Of a DNA stretch of 64,000 nt, positions 49,401 to 58,400 are shown in pieces. The notes beneath the pieces were generated by a model. It was not told the DNA's origin. It was given only the letters and a program-made list of their open reading frames with translations, and ran no database searches. Every line of letters starts with the position of its first letter. Position 1 is the first letter of the stretch. The DNA lies in the NCBI GenBank assembly GCA_963513935.1, contig OY740768.1, positions 33,850,216 through 33,914,215 of the forward strand, written 5' to 3'. Both the position numbers and the translations under genes were made by a program. Origin of the DNA: Aphrophora alni (lineage: Eukaryota; Arthropoda; Insecta; Hemiptera; Aphrophoridae).

Positions 49401-52400
49401 ACCATATAAAAGCAAAATCAGAGATTTTCTGCTTTTCATGTTATTTGTTCAGCAATTGTTCTTGAAGATATGAAAAATGTGTTCTCAAGTTACCAAACAC
49501 AAGATTAATAATTTTTACAACCAGGATGAAATGTTAAACATTGTTTATAAATTGCTTAACTCGAAATTAGACAAATTTAACTGGTTCTACGATTATATAT
49601 TTAAAAAAATTATTAACTTAAAAATTATAATTTTTGGAAATAAAAATTTATTTTGAACATCTGTAAATAGTTTTGAAAATGGAATGGTTTTTAGTTTTTA
49701 ATAAATATTTATTTAAGTTATACAATCATTTCAGCACCCAGTAGTCTAGAAATTAACAAATCTGCCAAAACCTAAAAAAAAAAAAATTCAAATTGGATAT
49801 TTTGGACGTATAGGTTAGCAGCATGAATGTTGGGACTATTGACATTCTCCAGTGTAACCACTATATGGTTTGTACCATGAATATTGCTTCGGTCCAAACA
49901 TTTCATTATTTTGTGTTAGTTATGTGGTACAGGCAGTCCCTGTTTACAAGCTCCAGCTTTCACGTTTACGTGGTTTTTTAAAAAAATAAAAAAGGTTTTT
50001 GTATTTGAGCTGAATTAGACCAAAGTTGAACAAAATTGCTTCTTTTAATTACTAAAATCCTTTTTAATGTAAGCCTTTTTAATCAGTATCAATACAGTAC
50101 ATATGACGTTCTATTTGCTGTTATCGTGCTAGGCTATAAATAGTTTCATTTTATGCGGCACTTTGCCGGAACGCTTCTGCCATTTATAATGGGGACTACT
50201 TGTAGAAGTTGTACAAGTAAACATGTTGAAAGTTTTGTATCTTGTGTTTAAATAAATATTTTTGATCTATTCAAAATGGATGTTACAGCTGAAAAATATT
50301 TATAATACATAATTATTATTAATAATAAAAATTTTAAAAATCTATTGTTTCCATAAGTTTGTTTATGAAATTTAAAAGGAAAATAGCATTTATAAATTAT
50401 TTAAAAATATATAAATATACCTGCCTAATTTCTATATTGACAATGAAGGTAATATTATTAAGTTTATTATTATGAAAGAAATCGCTACACATATCTGCGC
50501 CCATTGCTGTATGTCATTAATGAAGTTCTAAATACATAATATCGTTTTTTATGCATTTTTACATGTTTATTAAAACTAAAAATATTTGGTTGATGTTATA
50601 AACATTTTAAACAAAATAATATCTCTACGTTTAGAAGTTTAGAAGTAGGCTGTTATACATTAAAAACAGCAAGATTGTGTGTAAAATTGTATCCCTGATA
50701 ATACATGCTTATGTCAATCCATAAACTTTTAATACATGGACCATAAACCATAGCTTCCGCCTTATTGCGTATTGGAGAATTATCTGAAAAGTCATCAAAC
50801 AGATTGATAAAGATGTTTCGAAAGAAAACTCATGAAAAAACTTTCGGACTAAATCAATGACTGACTTTTTTTTAGATGTAAGGCTTTTTTGGATTCTTAA
50901 AACACCCTTAAAAAGATAAAAGCTTTGTCAGAGGAGGCAGTAAACATGTTAAGTTTTACAAGTTCCGCATCTACATTGTGTCTACACAGTGTTTTTTTGA
51001 CTTCTCAGTTTTAGCTCTGGGATGCATGCTTAGATATTAAGGTTGGTGATATTCATATTTAATTTTACTTCTTACATAGGCTTAGTTTCTAGTTTCATGT
51101 TTCTTTAGTTTTTAGTCACTTGATAACGGGAATTGATTCTTATTCCCGAAACGTTGTGTTTTGATTTTTAGCACACAAATGATGGCAAATGTCCGAAAAA
51201 TGCATAATAATAAAATTGAACTTCCATCATTAACAAATAATTTCAAACTCCTAGAATGTCTTGAGGTACAGAAAAGTTGGAGAATATACCATCGCATACT
51301 AGGCGAGTGTTAGGGGTGGGGTTGGTAATAGTAAATAGGTCGGTGTGTTTTTTTATACTAAAGGTCTCTCCTGCTTGGGTACAGTAGAACATACATCGTT
51401 GTGCTATCACATGCAGGTCTCTGCTGATTATTAGTTGTATTCCAATATATAGTCCCCTATATCCGCTGTCTTGGAAGATAACAGAGTTTTGGCTCACAGT
51501 CTTCCAGTTGTTTGCCAGTTCTTGTCCTTATTGATAGTCCATTTATTACCACAATGGTAGAATCCTGGGACAAAGTGTGATTTTCACAGCGTAGTGGCAC
51601 TGGCACATATTCATACAATCTCAAAGTTGTTGATCATCTCTGAATCGGGACCCTTATGATAGAAATCACAGTCTGTGGAGTGATCACACAGAAGTGATGA
51701 AAAAGTGTATGTGTAAATTGTCCTTGGGAAGGGTCCATCTATATCCAGGACTGGCATGTTCCCAGGAGTTTTAGATCTGTGTACAGTGTGTTTGGGTGAA
51801 CAGTCTTATAGGTGGATATTTAATCTCTGCAATTAGAATACACTAATACTTAATACTAACATAAGAAAACAGTATATCTGTCTTTGTAGACGTGATGTAT
51901 ATGCTATAACAGTCTCGTATACACTAGATACACTGACATTAGTTCCTTGAGGCTGGTGGGGAAGACATCCAGTACATCATGCACCTGGCTTAGCACTTTG
52001 GAAATGTTTTTGGTGTATCCTTCCAAAAAATCTTCTATGATGTTGATGGTTCTGAAAATCTGCCTTTGCTTTTGTCTCGCAGACCTGCTCTGAGATTGCC
52101 TTTCGTTGGATGTTGTCCGTAGTGTTGAGAAACTCCTGTATGGCGTTAGCTGTTTGACACACCTGGTCGTTTATTGCCTCCGGCCAATCAGCTGTTTGTA
52201 CAGGAAATTCTTTGAACTTGGTGAGATGATTGAGTGGGGAAATGTAGGTTAATGGAATGGAGTACACTAAAGTCCTGATTATCTGAACTTGATGGGATCG
52301 AGGGTCATTCGGTTAATAGAAAATTCTGATAATCTGGAAGCATTCTATTTCCATAATAAAACTATGTCCGCCTTAAATTCGATAGTGTTCCTTTACCATC

Positions 52401-55400
52401 TCTAAATCAGTCTTAAAATAAAGGTTTTGAAACAGTATAATACCGTATAAATGTATGCATGGTTTATTTTTTACATTATATACTAGATATTTGTATATGT
52501 TGTAACTAACAAGTAGAAAATACAATATGTAGGCCTACAGTAAACATTACATAAGCTAAATGTTTTGTACAGTGTAATATGACATCTGTCACTGTCTTTA
52601 CCCTGTTGTTAGTATTCTCTCACACTATACGATTTTATCTGTACTGAATGTCTTCTCCCCTAGCTTTACACTACCCTCATTAAAATTTATAACAGCTCTA
52701 TGGCTAAACAGAAAATCATTTCTTAACTATAATTATAAATTTGAAACAATATGCGTAATATTTATTTTTGTTAGTTCTAGTTTTTAAATTACTATTAGTA
52801 AATTTTAATCTCTGTAATTTTAATCCTTTTTTTATTTGTTCTTTTCAGAGATAAAGAAAATGTAAATTGTGTTACAAAAAATGATAACTCAGAAGATTGC
52901 TCGACATCTGAACAAAATTCAGTGACAGTTTTAAAGATTGATAACTTGGATAACAAATGTGGCTTATGTTCCAAGATTTTCAGTTCTTTTCAAGCTCTTA
53001 CAATACATAGGCGAATTAAACATAATCATCGTCTAGCCACTCGAAGAATAAACCATTATCAGTGCCAAAATTGTCCTGTAGTGTACACTGCATTGAAAGC
53101 TTTACAGCTACATATAAAAAGTAAATATATTCGCGAAAGAAACCAAAGCAAAATACATGTTTGTCAAGATTGTGGGTTAAATTTTAAACGTAAGTATTTA
53201 TTACGTGCACATAAAAGAGAAACTCACAAAAATCTTATATGTACAACTTGTGGAGAAGCCTTTTTTTTACGTAAGTCACTTGCTATTCATACACAGAGAG
53301 AACATAGTAATACCACTTGTTCAGTATGTAGCAAGGAATTCAAAACTAGTTACTGGCGAATCATGCATGAAAAAACACATGAAACTGATAATTGTCATTT
53401 ATGTTGGGTTTGTGGTAAAGTCTGTATTAGTAAAAGTAGCCTACGAAATCATATGTCTTTACATTATAGTTCAAGATCATATACTTGTGATGTTTGTAAT
53501 AAAGAATTAAAATCTGCTAGTGGATTAAAACATCATAAACAAATTCATACAGACAGAGAACGTATTTTTAAATGTAATATTTGTGACAAAGCTTTTACTT
53601 CAAAAGTAATATTAAAACAGCATGGACTAAGTCACTCTGGATTAAAACCTTATGCATGTACAAGATGTGGAACTAATTTTAACAGACTAAGCAATCTTAA
53701 TTATCACATAAAACATTATTGTACACACAAAAAACATCTTAAATCTCAAAATAGAAAAGTTGTTAGTCCTGCATATCAGTGTGAAGTTTGTAAATCAACG
53801 TTTGTTTCTAAATTATCATTTAAATATCATATGTCCAGACATACTGGTAATAAAAATCCATTTGATTGTGAAGACTGTGGAATGACATTTTCATCTGTTA
53901 GCAGTTATAGGCATCACAAACGTATTCATGCAGATGATCGTCCCTATGTTTGTGAAACTTGTGGGAAAACATTCAAATCTAAAGCAACATTAAACATACA
54001 CAATTCAATTCATAGTGATGTGTACCCATATAGTTGTTCTGAATGTAATCGCTCTTTTAAGAGACTTGCTGCTCTGAAGCTTCATCAGACAGTTCACTCG
54101 GGTAAGTTTCATAAAATGTTAACATTTATACATTACTCAAAGTGTTTGTTTTATATTTATAAATACTTACTGAATTAAATTTAACTAAAAATATCTATAA
54201 CTAAAAGTCTATTATTTAGATTTAATAATTAACAGGTTACATCATTCTGTGATAGAGTTTAATAAATTAATAAATATTTATAACATTTTAAGTTAATGCA
54301 TTCATTATTTTCGATGTATATTATATAATACATTTTTTTTATGACAATTCAAAAGAAACTGCTAAATTTAGCATATATTTGGGGTAGTTTTATAAATATA
54401 ATTTGTTTTTTAAAATATAAAATAAAAGGTGCAAAAATCATTGCACTACCTTTCTCTCAAAATCAAATACTAAATAAAAATATTTTTGACAGTGTTCTCC
54501 AAAAATGTTTCTATCCTATTTATATGTGGGGGAGGGGGAATCTTTGTACTGAGTATTTTCACTGTTCTTATGGACAGTGTGTGTGTATATATATGTATAT
54601 ATATACTTGTTCTATTACAAATTATTCTAAAATTCCTATTACAAAGTCAAGTCTACATGGTCCATAAACTAATTACTTCAATCCTTTGTCCTCAAATTGT
54701 TTCAACCTAAGAATTTAATTTGTTCGCCAAAAAACAAGTCTTTAATTAAAATTTCTTTCAACATAAGATATTAATCTATTCATCGAAGTCAATTCTCTGT
54801 TCAAAATAAACCATAAATAATCTATTTATTGTGTCTTATACCATTAGGACACGTGAACACTGCTGTTAATTAAAAATTCAACACTGCAAACTATTTGTTA
54901 TACTTTAAAAACAATAAACCAAATTATCAATTGGTAATCTGTCTATTCTATTTTACCACAGGATCCCGACTTTTTCTTGGACCGTGTATGTCAAAATCTC
55001 CTATACTGGTTACAATTAAATGTTCCGGACAACAGTTAAAGGCTGTTACCTCAAAGAAAACTAATTTGCTTCTGAACTCTCACCTGGCTACATCCTAGTC
55101 ACACCCTTTCCCTATATATTCTTTATTGGTTTATTTTTTTCAACCAATCTAATTTGAACACTTCTCTATTGCTATCCAAGTGGCCAAAGCTTTACATATT
55201 TCGATAGGTGTTATAACACTTATCATTAATTCTCCTTTTAGGATCTATTATGTTCCACACTGCTAGTTTGATTCCTCATCTAAACCAACACGTAACCAAA
55301 CTTCAACCATGATTATAATCTCACTCTTGATTTCATAGCTGGTGAATCTTGTGATTAAGTATTTTACTCAGTCGAAGCGAATCGCTAATCTACCGACCAA

Positions 55401-58400
55401 TGTGAAACATTAAAAGTGCATATATGTAGAATATAAAAACATTGAAATGAATTCATATTTACAAATTTATCCTAAAACCCATTGTAGTTTAATTGATTGA
55501 CTTTGTGTTGGGATTATGTAAAATATATTATTCATATTATGTTAATTTAATTTCCACCGTGGTTTCATGCATTCCTTATGATAAAATCAATATTTTGAGA
55601 CAATCAATGTAAAGTAATCAAATTCAAGTCACAAGATGACCAACTTGAATCTGGTCTGTTCTAGCAGCCACAATCAAGTTTATACAATTAATTTTTTTTT
55701 TTAAATGAGAAGTGAGAACAGCCTTTGAGTGAGCAATGGATTTTTATTTTTGAGTTAATCATGTTGAGAATCAAACAAATGACCCAAACACTTTCAATAT
55801 TGTTCAAAATCTGAAGGATTTTCAATGTTGTCACATTGAGGATCTCAAGGTTCTTGTTAGTGATATCCTCTTATTTGGCAATAAGAGACTCATCAACCCC
55901 ACCCTTAGTTTAAGGGGATTTTCAGTTTTTTCTATTGATTTCGTCACTGGAAACGGTTCTAAGAGTAAGTGGTAATACTAACCCACAAATCCATTTGTGG
56001 TACCCTGTGAACCTTAGGACTTCATTGCATGCAGTAGCAATAAAGATCACTATACCATATAAAGTGACAATTTGTTGTATGTACTTGCCGCCTAATTATA
56101 GGTTTGTTGAAGTAGACCTAATTGACCATATCAGAGAGTTACCTGTAGCATTTCTTTTTAATGCTACAAAAAAAAAAATTTTAATGCCACCACTATATAT
56201 AATGGGATCAACTCCTGCAGTGTTGACAGGATTCGATTTGGATTTGATTCTGCACAATGATAGTTCACCAAATCATTTAGTGGCTTCAACAGGTGGTTGA
56301 ACAACTGTAGACTTATAATATTTTAGCCGTTCTAACTGGCATTTACAGTAATAATCATGCTCCTTTGAAGCTTACCTTTTCTGACTTCTCTCGCATGTCA
56401 GATGGATTTGTATCACTTATTATTAATGTTAAACCCCTTAATGGTCGCCGATTTATATATCTAACACCAATAAATAGCAAAAAGATAAGGGTCACTTATG
56501 AATTAATCCATCGTCAATGTTTTGTTTCATTTTATTCAGTTGTATGCTGTGTATTAGTTAGTATGGAGGGGTCCAATGCTGCTTATTTTTCTGTCACTGC
56601 GATCCAAACGGATCTTTTGTGACTACCCAAATAATTTTAGACCCAGCCAAGATTTAAGCTTCCTACTAAGCCTAAAATGGTTCTGGGGGACAGACTGTTA
56701 CCTCTGCAATAGTGGGGAATTAATGCCGAGGTAAAGTAGCCTTTTATAAGCAGAGGTTCGCACTCAAACAACCAGTGTCCAGCCGTTTATGTATTAGATA
56801 AAAGTGCCATGTATCCACTGTAACCTTTCCGATATGTTTGAGATGATATTTCACTGGGCAGTGTCCGAAGGGTAGGCCAATTATCAGCCTATGCTCCCTT
56901 CTGCTAATAATTGTTCCAGTAATTGTTTAGCCTTTGTTTTAGAGAAGGCTATGAATTTTTTTGTTATACAAATTCTAGCTATAGCGACCTCTCTCATAGT
57001 AATAATAACTTCTACTTAAAAAAGTGAATTTTTTCTTGAAAGCTTTGATTTTACAAAATCAGGGTAGTAAAAACATACGTTTGATAAAAATCGGTAGAGA
57101 AAAAAAAAATTTGGCACTATTTGGTCTTCTAAGCGGCCAGTATTGTGCCACTGTCATATGAAATTCCATCATAAAATGCACATGGAAAATCATCTTGATC
57201 GTAATCGGTTAGTAAACAAAAATGTTAAAATTATGGTTGTTAGTTTAGTTTTTAAAGGACCAGGTATTATTCCAAAGCTAAATATGTTAATAACTTTGAA
57301 ACAAAAACTATAAAACATGTATAAATATATTAAAATAAAGCGAGACACAAAAATGTTAAAATTGTAGATACCTCTTTTGTTTTTTTTTTTGGTATTTCAA
57401 TTTTAAATGTATTGGGAAATTTTAAATCAACTTCGTAAAAAAAAAACTATAATTATAATAATTGTGATTGAAATCAATAGTGAGACATAACTATTGAAAT
57501 TGTGGGTTGTCATTTTATATTTTGAGGACCTATAAAATTAATCTGATCAAAATCCATTTAGAAAAACCAAAATTGAAGTTTTTCAACCACCTTCTGTTTT
57601 TCTTTGAAATATACGGTAATGTCTTTATAATTAGCGATGAAAATTTCTAAAGAAGGAAATAAAAACGTACAGGAAATATATTTCATAAAAATCGGTTGAA
57701 TAAAAAAAAAGTGTGGGTGCCATTTAGTTTTTTAAGGTATTCTTTAACGTAAACTGGAAATCAGTGTTGTAAAATACCCACGACATATCATTTTGATATA
57801 AAACAGACAGACACCAAAAGGTTGACATTTTAAACATCTTTTTTTTTAAGGCCTGGATAGTATTCTAAATACATCAAATATGTTAGTAAGTTTGAAAGTA
57901 GCCTTAATATGTAATATAATAAACCAATTTCAGCTAAATCGTTGAAGAAACCAATAAGTTAAACTTTCTCAATGCCATTTTTTAAAGGGGCATATAATAT
58001 TTCGAAGTCAAATATGTTAGTAAAATGGCTAAAAGGGGGATTAAAATTAGATGTGAAATATAAATGTTGACATTGTGGGCACCTATTTTATATTTTGAAG
58101 ATCGGTATAAGATCTTTTTGACAAAAATTAGTTTAAAAAAAATTTAACTTATGGAAGTAATTTTAAATTTTAGAGCCTGGAGGGCTCAGAGTAATTTTTG
58201 AGTTGGTGTAGCAGGGGCTCAGAAATTTATGGTGTTGACCAAGCATCGCAAGATAAACTTGAGGAGCTATAATTTATGCGAAAACTGAATTACAGTGATG
58301 GGAACTCGATATGGTGAACAGACATTTCCCGATGTAAAATTCTCTATAAACCTAGGTCCGTAACAAGCTGATGTGCCAACCATTTATTTTTATTTTATTT

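Noticed and set aside
53205..53510. 101-codon + frame inside the zinc-finger exon
   Set aside because: Frame-shifted shadow of the real C2H2 frame.
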